Positions 8,428 to 16,438 of a stretch of DNA of 64,000 nucleotides are shown here, piece by piece. This DNA comes from SHLQ01 sp033344795 (GTDB lineage: Bacteria > Actinomycetota > Acidimicrobiia > Acidimicrobiales > SHLQ01). The notes beneath the pieces were generated by a model that did no database searches, was not told the DNA's origin, and saw nothing but the letters and a program-made list of their open reading frames with translations. Every line of letters begins with the position of its first letter. Within the stretch, counting starts at the first letter, position 1. The stretch is taken from NCBI GenBank assembly GCA_033344795.1, contig JAWPMS010000001.1:868001-932000 (forward strand). The letters are read 5' to 3'. The position numbers were made by a program, and so were the translations under genes.

Positions 8428-9969
8428 ATGCAGTTGACCTCACCCCACTTCCGCGTCGCCATCGCGTGCGCAGCAGCTTTCGTCGCAATGGCGATAGGGG
8501 CTCCGCCGTCTCTGGCCGCGGACCTCGAGCCGACAACCGCGCTGGGAACCGCTGACGAGTCGCCGATCGCAGTCCCCTTCATCGGGACGTACGAGGTGTG
8601 GTGTACCGAACGCAATCCTGCGCCGGGTGGCCGTTGCAGCAGACACCACGGAAGCCCGGCCATCGACCTCGGAATGGACATTGGCACGCCGATCCACGCG
8701 ACCGGATCGGGCGTCGTCATCGAGACCGAGATCGGGTGCGGCCCGGGTTATTGTCGGGGCGGCGCTGGCAACTTCATCTCCATTGGACACGCCGACGGCA
8801 CTTTCTCCCGGTACCTACACCTCACCGACGTCGAGGTGGAAGAGGGACAAGACATCGTGGTCGGTCAACGGATCGGCACTTCTGGAATCACGGGTCAGTC
8901 GAGTTCGGCCCATCTCCATTACGACGAGCACTTTCCGGCGGGAACCCGTACGCCCATGGGAGCCTGGATCGGGTGCGTCAACGGTGAACAGGTTCGATAT
9001 CCCGATGCCTTTGGTCATTCGGACTGGCGAGATGTCCCCTATGGCTCGCTTGTCGTCAACGAAGGGTTCGGCTGTCTCGATGGCGTAGACGTGAGCAGCG
9101 TCGCCCGTCCAGTCGTGCTGAGCGGCCCCGAGCACTTCGGCGTCGTCGCCCCGACCAACAATCCGAGGGCCCAGTTCTCCGTGAGCGTTGCTCGTCAAGA
9201 TCAGGACACACCTGTCATCAAGGCTTTGCGTGGCACCACCGTTGCCATGTTCGACGCACCCATCGCTCCTGTGGCAATTCGAATCCGCGAGCTCGTCGAT
9301 GGCGTTTGGCAAGAATGGTCAGACCCCGTCTCCTACGTCTCGACTGAAGGGGGCAGCGCCGAGCAACCTTCGTGCGGAGGCCTGCACGCCACCACCACCT
9401 CAGTTGTTGGAACCCCGAGCGTCGACGTACTCATCGGCACCGACTCCGATGATGTTCTCAACGGTCGGGGCGGCAATGACCTCATCTGTGGCCTCGGCGG
9501 AGACGACATGATCATCGCGGGTCCCGGCCGAGACATGGTCTGGGGCGGCGATGGGTCCGACGAGATCAGCGGAGGTCGGGGCGCCGACGTGCTTTGGGCT
9601 GAAGGCGGAGATGATGTGGTTCGAGGCGGCGAAGGTCCCGACATCGTCCGCGGCGGAATCGGTGACGACCATCTCCACGGAAGCGCCGGAAACGACCGCG
9701 TCGAGGGTGGCGCGGGAGCCGACACGATCGTTGGCGGCATCGGACATGATCAGCTCGTCGGCGGACCCGGCGCTGATCTGCTCGAGGGCCGCAACGGTCG
9801 CGACTTCTTGGGCGGCGGCCTCGGCGATGACTCACTTTCTGGCGGAAACGGCCGAGATCGACTTATAGGCGCCGGCGGCTCCGACAACTTCAACGGGGGT
9901 CCGGGCGACGATCGCTGCGCTCCCGACCCGACCGGGCTCGAAGAGCCCCTCGAAGGATGCGAACGATGA
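8428..9969 (+). CDS. secreted M23-family peptidase with C-terminal RTX repeats
   Basis: The 513-residue product starts with a signal peptide (hydrophobic 9-30, APPSLAA). The M23/LytM domain (about 45-200) has HHGSPAIDLGMD with zinc ligands His and Asp near 74 and 80, and AHLHYDEH with the HxH near 162-164. It is therefore a likely zinc endopeptidase acting on peptidoglycan cross-bridges. From about residue 325 to the end it has roughly eighteen nine-residue GGxGxDxxx hemolysin-type calcium-binding repeats, and it closes with a Cys pair. The repeats suggest a secreted protein folding in calcium-rich water. The stop overlaps the next RTX gene by ATGA. Confidence 0.86.
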   Translation: MQLTSPHFRVAIACAAAFVAMAIGAPPSLAADLEPTTALGTADESPIAVPFIGTYEVWCTERNPAPGGRCSRHHGSPAIDLGMDIGTPIHATGSGVVIETEIGCGPGYCRGGAGNFISIGHADGTFSRYLHLTDVEVEEGQDIVVGQRIGTSGITGQSSSAHLHYDEHFPAGTRTPMGAWIGCVNGEQVRYPDAFGHSDWRDVPYGSLVVNEGFGCLDGVDVSSVARPVVLSGPEHFGVVAPTNNPRAQFSVSVARQDQDTPVIKALRGTTVAMFDAPIAPVAIRIRELVDGVWQEWSDPVSYVSTEGGSAEQPSCGGLHATTTSVVGTPSVDVLIGTDSDDVLNGRGGNDLICGLGGDDMIIAGPGRDMVWGGDGSDEISGGRGADVLWAEGGDDVVRGGEGPDIVRGGIGDDHLHGSAGNDRVEGGAGADTIVGGIGHDQLVGGPGADLLEGRNGRDFLGGGLGDDSLSGGNGRDRLIGAGGSDNFNGGPGDDRCAPDPTGLEEPLEGCER

Positions 9970-11360
9970 AACTCTCCACCGCTGTGAAGCTGGCGTCCCT
10001 CGCCATCAGCTCAGCTCTGGCCCTCCTATTGGTGTTCGTGCTCACGCTGTCACCAGTGGGCGCAGGCAACAGCAGTTATGTCCCAACGATCGACACGTTC
10101 AGCCGAACGCAAGTCGCAGCGACATACAAGGCCGCAGTGCGCAGCAACCTCGGCCTGACCACCGGGTGGACCGGATCTGCCTCGAACTGCCGGGCTGGCT
10201 CGGCAAGCGATTCCTATGATGCGGCCACCATCGAGTCGATCAACTGGTTCAGGCGCATGTCCGGCCTGGCCGTCGTCACCGAGGATGCGAGAGCGAGCGT
10301 CGAGGCCCAGCAGACGGCCCTGATGATGCACGCGCAGAACAACCTTTCGCACTACCCAACTTCGTCGTGGCGTTGCCACACCGAGGTCGGTGCCGAAACG
10401 GCGGCGGAGAGCAATCTGACGCTCGGTGTCGTGGGTCCACGTGGGGTCATGGGCCAGATCGAGGACCCTGGAGCCGGAAATGAGGCCCTCGGCCATCGCA
10501 GATGGCTGCTCTTCCCAGAGCTCGAGTCGGTGGGCGTGGCCAACACCAACCGGGCAAGCGTCGTCCGCGTACTCGGCGAGTTCGGTGATCGCACGAGTCG
10601 CTCCGATTGGGTTTCATGGCCACCGCCGGGATACGTACCCGACGAGACGGTCTTCGATCGCTGGTCGATTTCGTACGCAGGTAGCGGAGCCGTTGACTTC
10701 TCGGGCTCATCGGTCAAGGTCCTCGAAAACGGACGCGCCGCCTCGGTTCGTGTGCTCCCATTGAGCAACGGATTTGGTGATCCGACATTGGCGTGGGAAG
10801 TCAACGGCATCAACCCAGAGGGTGCTGGCGACAAGACCTACACCGTCGAAGTATCAAACGTCGTCCTAAACGGCCGGTCGGTCAATCGCACCTATTCGTT
10901 CACGAGTTTCGATGTCGACACTGCAGCATCGACTTCCACACCGATGTGTAACGGTCGACCAGCCACGATCGTTGGCACCGCCGGAAACGATGTACTTCGT
11001 GGCACCAGCGGCGCCGATGTCATCGTGGGCCTCGGAGGCAACGACATCATCGAGGGACTTGCTGGCGCCGACATCATTTGCGGGGGTGCCGGAGACGACG
11101 TCATTCGCGCCGGCTGGGGCAACGATGTAGTGCTCGCCGGACAGGGTCGCGATGTTGTGCGCGGGAGTCGCGGCAACGACGCAATCTACGGCCAGGCAGG
11201 CAGAGATGACCTACAAGGCGGGACCGGCGCCGACACGCTGGTCGGCGGAGATCATGCGGACACCTTGGTAGGCGGGACCGGCAACGACGTGTGTTGGGGT
11301 CGCGTTGCGGGACAACAGCAGGCGACTGGCGATAGTCGCACCTGCGAACGCGGGCGCTAG
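9966..11360 (+). CDS. secreted CAP (SCP/PR1)-domain protein with C-terminal RTX repeats
   Basis: The 464-residue protein has a signal peptide (hydrophobic about 9-34) and a CAP-like domain at about 70-210, with ESINWFRRMSGL, HNLSH-like QNNLSHYP and GHRRWLLFP blocks. A beta-rich middle part and about ten GGxGxDxxx calcium-binding repeats (about 340-440) follow. CAP proteins are extracellular and often bind sterols or lipids, or act in the cell wall; the function here is unknown. The ATG at 9966 forms ATGA with the M23 stop and has GAAGGA eight bases upstream, so the two secreted RTX proteins are translationally coupled. The Cys near the C terminus matches its neighbour. Confidence 0.8.
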   Translation: MKLSTAVKLASLAISSALALLLVFVLTLSPVGAGNSSYVPTIDTFSRTQVAATYKAAVRSNLGLTTGWTGSASNCRAGSASDSYDAATIESINWFRRMSGLAVVTEDARASVEAQQTALMMHAQNNLSHYPTSSWRCHTEVGAETAAESNLTLGVVGPRGVMGQIEDPGAGNEALGHRRWLLFPELESVGVANTNRASVVRVLGEFGDRTSRSDWVSWPPPGYVPDETVFDRWSISYAGSGAVDFSGSSVKVLENGRAASVRVLPLSNGFGDPTLAWEVNGINPEGAGDKTYTVEVSNVVLNGRSVNRTYSFTSFDVDTAASTSTPMCNGRPATIVGTAGNDVLRGTSGADVIVGLGGNDIIEGLAGADIICGGAGDDVIRAGWGNDVVLAGQGRDVVRGSRGNDAIYGQAGRDDLQGGTGADTLVGGDHADTLVGGTGNDVCWGRVAGQQQATGDSRTCERGR

Positions 11361-11704
11361 CGACCCGACAGGAAGTACCACCACACGACTGCGGCGATCA
11401 GCCCCAGCCCGATGGCCACCTTCAAGAAGCCCTTGACCGCTCCCCAGACTGCCCCGGCCACAGCGAGAAGCCCGATGACCACGATGACTGCAGTGAGCCC
11501 TGGATTGCTCGCTCCTGCGTCGACAAGGGAATCGGGAATCTTGTCAGCAATGTCAGGGCGCAGATCTTGAATCACTTCCTCAGGGATCTGATCCCGGACG
11601 CCGTCCAAGATCTCCTGGCGAATGTCCGCCGGAAGAGCATCGATGACCTCCGGGGGGAGATCATCCACATCTGTCGATTCGTCTGCCTGAGCGTTCTGCG
11701 GCAT
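11357..11704 (-). CDS. small membrane protein of unknown function
   Basis: This 115-residue protein has an acidic N-terminal half with a repeated amphipathic pattern: LPPEVIDALPADIRQEIL, then QIPEEVIQDLRPDI and KIPDSLVDA. Two closely spaced membrane segments follow at about 70-90 and 92-112. The repeat units look like PP-[ED]-x-x-DxLP helices, possibly an interaction surface. The stop overlaps the stop of the RTX-CAP gene by four bases in convergent orientation. I recognise no named family. Confidence 0.65.
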   Translation of the reverse strand: MPQNAQADESTDVDDLPPEVIDALPADIRQEILDGVRDQIPEEVIQDLRPDIADKIPDSLVDAGASNPGLTAVIVVIGLLAVAGAVWGAVKGFLKVAIGLGLIAAVVWWYFLSGR

Positions 11705-11760
11705 GATTGTAGTTTCGCACTCTTAGCGCCCCAGCGGGTGCCACCCTCCGCTTTACATCC

Positions 11761-12591
11761 ATGAACTCACGCCTGCCTGTCGGCCTTCCAAATAGCTTCG
11801 GCTCATCATCGCGCGGGCCGCGTCGCGGTTCGGAGCTGCCGATTGGGCAGCTTGCGATCGCTGGCGCTGTGTTGGCAGTGTTGTTGGTGTTGTTCATCAT
11901 CGGGTCCACCGGCGAGAACGACTCCGCCGACGCCGAGGAGAACCGCACCGAGCTGACCGAGATCGTCAAGCCGGCATTAACTCGCGCCGGATATGGAGAT
12001 GTGATCGTCGTATCTGACGGACGGACGGTCACGCTTTCGGGTGAGCTCGCCACTCGCACCGATGTCATCGCTGCCGACGCCGTGGTGAAGTCGATCGCCG
12101 AAGTGGCCTTCGTCGTGAACAACCTGAGTTATCCAGGCGAAATCGAGGGCGATCTTCCAAACCCGGCCGATCAAGAAGATCAGGCTCTCGCTGGAACGCA
12201 ACCTGGAGCTCAGACATCGAGCGCCGCGCTTCTCTTGCAGTCGCGTATCGCTGGCGCGGCGGCGCGCGACCCGATCACGTTCCAAACAGGAAGCCCTGAT
12301 CTCACGCCAGAGTCCGCCGCGACCATTTCGCGCATCGCGCAGATCATGAGCGACAACCCGACCACACGTATCGAAATCGGCGGTCACACCGACTCCGACG
12401 GCGAGCCTGAGGCCAATGAGGCGCTCTCCAAGACCCGCGCCGACGCCGTGTTGACCGCGCTCATTGCAGCTGGTGTGGAGGCGGACCGGATGGTTGCCGT
12501 GGGCTACGGCGACAGCCTGCCGGTTGCATCGAACGAGACCGGCGAGGGCAAGGCTCAAAATCGACGAATCGAGTTCTTGCTCCTGCTTTGA
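11761..12591 (+). CDS. membrane-anchored BON and OmpA-domain protein
   Basis: The 276-residue protein has one membrane segment at about 27-48. A BON-like module follows at about 60-125 (VKPALTRAGYGDVIVVSDGRTV then TLSGELA and VKSIAEVAFVVNN), and then an OmpA/MotB peptidoglycan-binding domain at about 165-276 with GGHTDSDG and NRRIEFLLLL. The BON plus OmpA order is that of mycobacterial ArfA (OmpATb), so it may likewise be an envelope-anchoring or acid-stress protein; that role is inference. It diverges from the small membrane protein upstream with a 56-bp gap. Confidence 0.8.
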   Translation: MNSRLPVGLPNSFGSSSRGPRRGSELPIGQLAIAGAVLAVLLVLFIIGSTGENDSADAEENRTELTEIVKPALTRAGYGDVIVVSDGRTVTLSGELATRTDVIAADAVVKSIAEVAFVVNNLSYPGEIEGDLPNPADQEDQALAGTQPGAQTSSAALLLQSRIAGAAARDPITFQTGSPDLTPESAATISRIAQIMSDNPTTRIEIGGHTDSDGEPEANEALSKTRADAVLTALIAAGVEADRMVAVGYGDSLPVASNETGEGKAQNRRIEFLLLL

Positions 12592-12612
12592 TCTTCGGCG
12601 GGCACCAACTGC

Positions 12613-12942
12613 TCAGCAGAGATCTTTCGTCTTGCTCGTCGGACCATTCTTCATGACCGACTTGATGCCGTTCTCGCGAGACTTCTCGGCTTCGTACATT
12701 TCGCTCTTGCCGATGATTTGATTGTTCGCTGCCTTCAACACGAAGAAGGGCTTCTTGTTCTTGGCGACTTTTCGCTCGAATCGACCGTCGTCGGCCGAGT
12801 TCTTCATGACCGAAGCGATGCCCTTCTTCGCAGAGGCCTTCGAGGTGTACTTCTGACTCGTCAGAATCACTTCGCCGTTGCCAGCCTTCAAGTTGAACAT
12901 GAACGATCCGTTTCGCATCGTCTTGATCTCGTACGCACCCAT
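12613..12942 (-). CDS. YegP-like protein with two DUF1508 units
   Basis: This 109-residue cytosolic protein is made of two tandem DUF1508 repeats. The first runs FMFNLKAGNGEVILTSQKYTSKASAKKGIASV and the second FFVLKAANNQIIGKSEMYEAEKSRENGIKSVMKN. Each unit has the conserved F-[NV]-LKA-N-x-[EQ]-[IV]-I---S--Y pattern followed by a helix. The family is common and functionally undefined (E. coli YegP). AGGAG seven bases upstream of the ATG fixes the start. It is a single-gene unit convergent with the OmpA gene. Confidence 0.9.
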   Translation of the reverse strand: MGAYEIKTMRNGSFMFNLKAGNGEVILTSQKYTSKASAKKGIASVMKNSADDGRFERKVAKNKKPFFVLKAANNQIIGKSEMYEAEKSRENGIKSVMKNGPTSKTKDLC

Positions 12943-13279
12943 GTCAGGTCTCCTTCGTCAGCCCACCCAGCCACCGACCGTAGCTCACGTGCGCGATGCT
13001 ACGCGATCACAGGTCTGTCTAGTTGGCGTACGCAGTCAAAGCGCACGGCCGGGCCGCAAGAACTCCCGATGATGTGACGACCGACACAAGGGGTCTGACC
13101 CCTTTTTTGAAAAAGGGGTCAGACCCCCTTTTTGGCGCGCGTCGTTAGGTCGGCCGAACATCGATAGCCGACAGGCGAGTAGTTCGAAGCTGCGAAGCCG
13201 GTTCGAAACGAAAATGGATGTACGGTCCGCGGGGCGGTCGAGGAGCCGTCAGCCGACGGACGCGACCACGCGGCGAGAA
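12943..13279. other. intergenic region holding a palindrome, otherwise empty
   Basis: The gap lies between the rpmG stop and the yegP-like start, both on the minus strand. It holds the ribosome-binding site of the yegP-like gene and the double palindrome described separately. I see no gene, tRNA or other clear element in the rest. Short open frames here have no family signal. Confidence 0.6.
13090..13127. repeat. 38-bp double palindrome, copy 2
   Basis: This copy has the same two GGGGTCTGACCCC-type units as copy 1, joined by TTTTTTGAAAAA. It differs from copy 1 only at one centre base (C to T). A further C and T5 follow the right unit. It lies about 150 bases downstream of rpmG and could end that transcript, but unlike copy 1 it has no long inverted arms around it. 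Two near-identical copies 5.4 kb apart indicate a dispersed repeat family. Confidence 0.85.
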
Positions 13280-13441
13280 TTAGCGCTCTTCGCGGAAGAC
13301 GACGTGCTTGCGAACGACCGGATCGAACTTCTTCAGTTCGAGGCGTTCACGGGTGTTCGTCTTGTTCTTGGTCGTCCAGTACTGGAAACCGGTGCCGGCC
13401 GTCGAACGGAGCTTGATGATGGGACGCTTGTCGCTTGACAT
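13280..13441 (-). CDS. rpmG: 50S ribosomal protein L33, cysteine-free type
   Basis: This is a large-subunit ribosomal protein of 53 residues, the usual length. It contains the family blocks RPIIKLRSTAG, YWTTKNKTNTRERLELKKF and VVRKHVVFREE. It lacks the CxxC pairs of zinc-binding L33, so it is the C-minus, zinc-independent form. The ATG overlaps the rpmB stop as TAATG, so the two are translationally coupled. Confidence 0.97.
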   Translation of the reverse strand: MSSDKRPIIKLRSTAGTGFQYWTTKNKTNTRERLELKKFDPVVRKHVVFREER

Positions 13442-13677
13442 TAGATCTTCTGGCCTTTCCGGCGCATTTCTGCGACAACACTCTCGATGCCGCGCTTGTC
13501 GATCGTCTTGATGCCCTTGGCAGAGACGGTCAACGAAATCCACTTCTTCTCAGAGGGAAGGTAGTAGCGCTTCTTCTGAATGTTGATGTCCCATCGACGA
13601 TTGGTCTTGCGATGAGAATGCGACACGTTCTTACCGAACGAGGGCTTCTTTCCAGTTACCTGACACACACGTGACAT
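13441..13677 (-). CDS. rpmB: 50S ribosomal protein L28
   Basis: The 78-residue ribosomal protein L28 begins MSRVCQVTGKKPSFG and includes NVSHSHRKTNRRWD and the C-terminal ISLTVSAKGIKTIDKRGIE block. Only one of the cysteines of the zinc-binding type is present, so this too is the zinc-free form. It leads the rpmB-rpmG pair. In mycobacteria the zinc-free copies of these genes are Zur-regulated paralogues, but I see no clear Zur-type palindrome in the 170 bp upstream, so these may be the only copies. Confidence 0.97.
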   Translation of the reverse strand: MSRVCQVTGKKPSFGKNVSHSHRKTNRRWDINIQKKRYYLPSEKKWISLTVSAKGIKTIDKRGIESVVAEMRRKGQKI

Positions 13678-13847
13678 GGCGACAAACCTTTACTCTGCGA
13701 AACGAATGGGGCTCAGTTCACGAGATAGTGGGAACGGGGCCGACAGACAAGGCTAGCAGCGACCCCACTACACCACACAGCCGCGTTTCGCGTTGATTTC
13801 GCGACTCGGACCGGCTTGCGACGACCGGTCCTGCCAGACTCCCAGAC

Positions 13848-14810
13848 ATGTCGCCTTTCGCGTTCCGACTCGTTGATTCCGCCCTCGAAGCTGCCATCGT
13901 GCCAAGCTTCACCAAGATCGGGCCGGCGCTTCGACGCCGAATGTTCGACTGGACACCGATCCGGTCGTCTCCGGGGCGCCGGATCATCATCACAGGCGCG
14001 AACTCTGGGCTGGGGTACGCCGGAGCACTTCTGCTGGCTGGGGCAGACGCCGATGTCACGCTCGTCGCCAGAAGCGAAGAACGAGGCCGGGCCGCTGTCG
14101 ACCAAATCGTCGGTCTGACCGGCGGACGAGTCGACCTGGAGATCGGCGACCTCTCCTCTCTCGCGTCGGTAGAAGCGCTCGCAGGTCGCCTCATCGCCGA
14201 CGGACGCCCGATCGACACCCTCATTCACAACGCCGGAGCTCTTCACAACGAGAGACAGGAGTCGGTAGACGGAGTCGAACTCACGCTTGCCACACACGTT
14301 GTCGGGCCATTCAAGCTCACCGCGCTGTTGCGCACTCTTCTTGCGGCAGGAAACGACCCTCGGATCATCACGATGGCATCGGGCGGACTGTACGGACAGG
14401 GCGTATCGATGTCCGATCTTCAAACCACCAACGACTACAACGGCACCAAGGCATATGCGCGGGCCAAGCGAGCTCAGCTTCTACTCAATCAGCGGTGGTC
14501 TCGCGAGCTCGAGGACGACTCGATCAAGGTGTACACGATGCACCCTGGCTGGGCCGACACGCCAGGCGTGAGCGACGCGCTCCCCGGATTCGGCAAGCTG
14601 CTTGGACCACTTCTGCGGTCGCCCGAGGAGGGTGCAGACACCATGGCGTGGTTGGCCACAGAACCAACGAACCAGCTCGGAAGCGGTGGCTTCTGGCTGG
14701 ACCGAAGCCGTCGCCCCGAACATCGTCTCCCAACCACAAAGAGCGCCGACGACAAGGTCGACGCTCTATGGGGGGAGGTCTCAGAGCTGGCTGGCGTCGT
14801 GGTTCGATGA
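13848..14810 (+). CDS. short-chain dehydrogenase/reductase (DHRS12-like)
   Basis: This 320-residue NAD(P)-dependent SDR has a 40-residue N-terminal extension before the cofactor motif TGANSGLG (about 47-54). It also has DLSSL, the NAGAL strand and the catalytic YNGTKAYARAK with the YxxxK-type pattern, followed by MHPGWADTPGV. The extension and the LPGFG block resemble the DHRS12 branch, for which bacterial substrates are unknown. The ATG is at 13848 with no strong ribosome-binding site. It is a monocistronic gene, convergent with the HtrA gene. Confidence 0.85.
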   Translation: MSPFAFRLVDSALEAAIVPSFTKIGPALRRRMFDWTPIRSSPGRRIIITGANSGLGYAGALLLAGADADVTLVARSEERGRAAVDQIVGLTGGRVDLEIGDLSSLASVEALAGRLIADGRPIDTLIHNAGALHNERQESVDGVELTLATHVVGPFKLTALLRTLLAAGNDPRIITMASGGLYGQGVSMSDLQTTNDYNGTKAYARAKRAQLLLNQRWSRELEDDSIKVYTMHPGWADTPGVSDALPGFGKLLGPLLRSPEEGADTMAWLATEPTNQLGSGGFWLDRSRRPEHRLPTTKSADDKVDALWGEVSELAGVVVR

Positions 14811-14823
14811 CGCCGGCTGGGGG

Positions 14824-16257
14824 TTAGTTGACGACGGTCTCGCCGAGGACAGCGGTGATCTCTATCGGCTCACCGGCACGCAGGACGGACAGAACGATGG
14901 AGCTACCGGGCGGGTTGTCGATCACCTGCGCTCGAAGATCGGCTGATCCGCGTGTCGCCACTCCGTTGACGCCGACGACGATGTCTCCGACCTCGAGGCC
15001 GGCGTCAGCGGCAGCAGAACCGCTGACGACCTCACCCACCTGAGCTCCGCTGGCACCGTCCGGCGGCGGACCAGTGCTGACTCCGAGCAACGCAAGTTGT
15101 GGTTCGACACCTGCGATGAGCTGATCGGCGATGATCACGGCCAGGTCGATCGAGATTGCGAATCCGACGCCAGCGCTGGACCCCGATTCAGTGAAGATCA
15201 GATCGTTGATTCCGACCACTTCGCCGTCGAGATTGATGAGTGGACCGCCGGAGTTGCCCGGATTGATCGGCGCATCGGTCTGCACCATCGAGACACCGTT
15301 GACAATGCGGTCGACAGCGCTGATGATGCCAGCCGTCACCGTCTGATCGAATCCGAACGGGCTACCGACGGCCACAGCAATCTGACCGACTCGAACGTCG
15401 TCACCGTTTGCAAGCGGGGCGGCGACGAGGTTGCGGCCGGCTGGATCGACCCGAACGACCGCGACGTCGGTCGGTGTGTGCGATCCCACGATCGTGCCAT
15501 CGGCGCTCGACCCGTCAGAGAACGTCACGCGCACGGAAGTGTTGTCGCCGATGACGTGTGCGGCGGTCAAGATCGTGCCGTCGGCATCGATGATGACACC
15601 AGTGCCGAGACTGGTGCCCAAGTTCAGCTGCACGACCGAGGGGCGAATCGCCTCAGCAGCAAGCGCAAACGGCTCATCGGCAAGATTGGCTGCGCTGGCG
15701 CCGGTGTCGCGAATTGGCGCAGGCGCTGTCGGCGTTGCGGTGTCTTCCACCGCGGGAAGTGCGGTCGCCGGCGCAGGGTCGGGGTTGGTTGCCACGTTGT
15801 CGGAGTTGTCGATCGACGATGCGACGACCCAGGAGACCAACCCTGATGCTGCGATGGTGAACAGCGCGAGAAGCGCCAACGGCCACCTGCGACGTTTGGC
15901 CGGTCCCGTGAGATTCGTCTCCGGAGGCATCGCGGTAGCTCGAGGCGTGACCCCCATGATCTGTGGTGCAGCCGCAACGGGGCCGCCGGCGAGTGTGCGG
16001 TTCGGCAGAGGCGGCGGAGCGATTGCCGAACCTATCGTCGACGACCCCGCGGGTGAGGCTGGGGTGGATGCAGGACGAACGGGCGAGGGGGTGATCGAGG
16101 TCGAAGAGGGTGCCGGCGTCGCACTCGGCGCGGATTGGGGAATCGGAGCCCTCGTTGCAGGTGGGGTCATCGAGAAAGGACTGCGCTCGGATGTGCTGGG
16201 TGATGGGTCAGCTGAGGGCCACGGTGTCTCATCCTCGGTGTTGGGGGGATTCCACAT
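14824..16257 (-). CDS. membrane-anchored HtrA/DegP-like serine protease with PDZ domain
   Basis: The 477-residue protein has a long Pro/Ser/Thr-rich cytosolic head (1-120), one membrane segment (about 125-146) and an Asp/Ala/Pro linker. A trypsin-like domain (about 195-370) follows, with His234 in LTAAHVIG, Asp264 in TPTDVAVV and Ser336 in NPGNSGGPL, and then one PDZ domain (about 385-475) with the GEVVSGSAAADAGLEVGDIVVGVNG-type core. The complete triad suggests an active envelope quality-control protease. GGAAGGA six bases before this ATG supports the start over one 42 bases upstream. It is transcribed alone. Confidence 0.92.
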   Translation of the reverse strand: MWNPPNTEDETPWPSADPSPSTSERSPFSMTPPATRAPIPQSAPSATPAPSSTSITPSPVRPASTPASPAGSSTIGSAIAPPPLPNRTLAGGPVAAAPQIMGVTPRATAMPPETNLTGPAKRRRWPLALLALFTIAASGLVSWVVASSIDNSDNVATNPDPAPATALPAVEDTATPTAPAPIRDTGASAANLADEPFALAAEAIRPSVVQLNLGTSLGTGVIIDADGTILTAAHVIGDNTSVRVTFSDGSSADGTIVGSHTPTDVAVVRVDPAGRNLVAAPLANGDDVRVGQIAVAVGSPFGFDQTVTAGIISAVDRIVNGVSMVQTDAPINPGNSGGPLINLDGEVVGINDLIFTESGSSAGVGFAISIDLAVIIADQLIAGVEPQLALLGVSTGPPPDGASGAQVGEVVSGSAAADAGLEVGDIVVGVNGVATRGSADLRAQVIDNPPGSSIVLSVLRAGEPIEITAVLGETVVN

Positions 16258-16438
16258 GGTTGGTCCTTCCTTGGGTGATGGTCTGTTGACCTCGTGCACC
16301 TACCACTCAACATCGGAAAGGTAAGGATGCTTCTAGAGGCTTCTGAAGTACTTACGAGAACAACACAAGGTTCAGATGTGATGTTCCGCAAATTCAATTG
16401 TTCACTTTTTCGGGTGTTCTCGTTCGTCCGGGTTAGCC

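Noticed and set aside
9333..9868. Frames antisense to or out of phase with the RTX repeats
   Set aside because: Repetitive Asp/Gly codons leave several frames open; they show no independent signal.
13170..13230. GGTTCGAA resembling a tRNA T-loop
   Set aside because: No paired T stem, no acceptor stem and no anticodon arm around it.
13678..13847. A possible Zur site before rpmB
   Set aside because: No palindrome resembling the actinobacterial Zur box is visible; the zinc-free L28/L33 pair may be the normal one.
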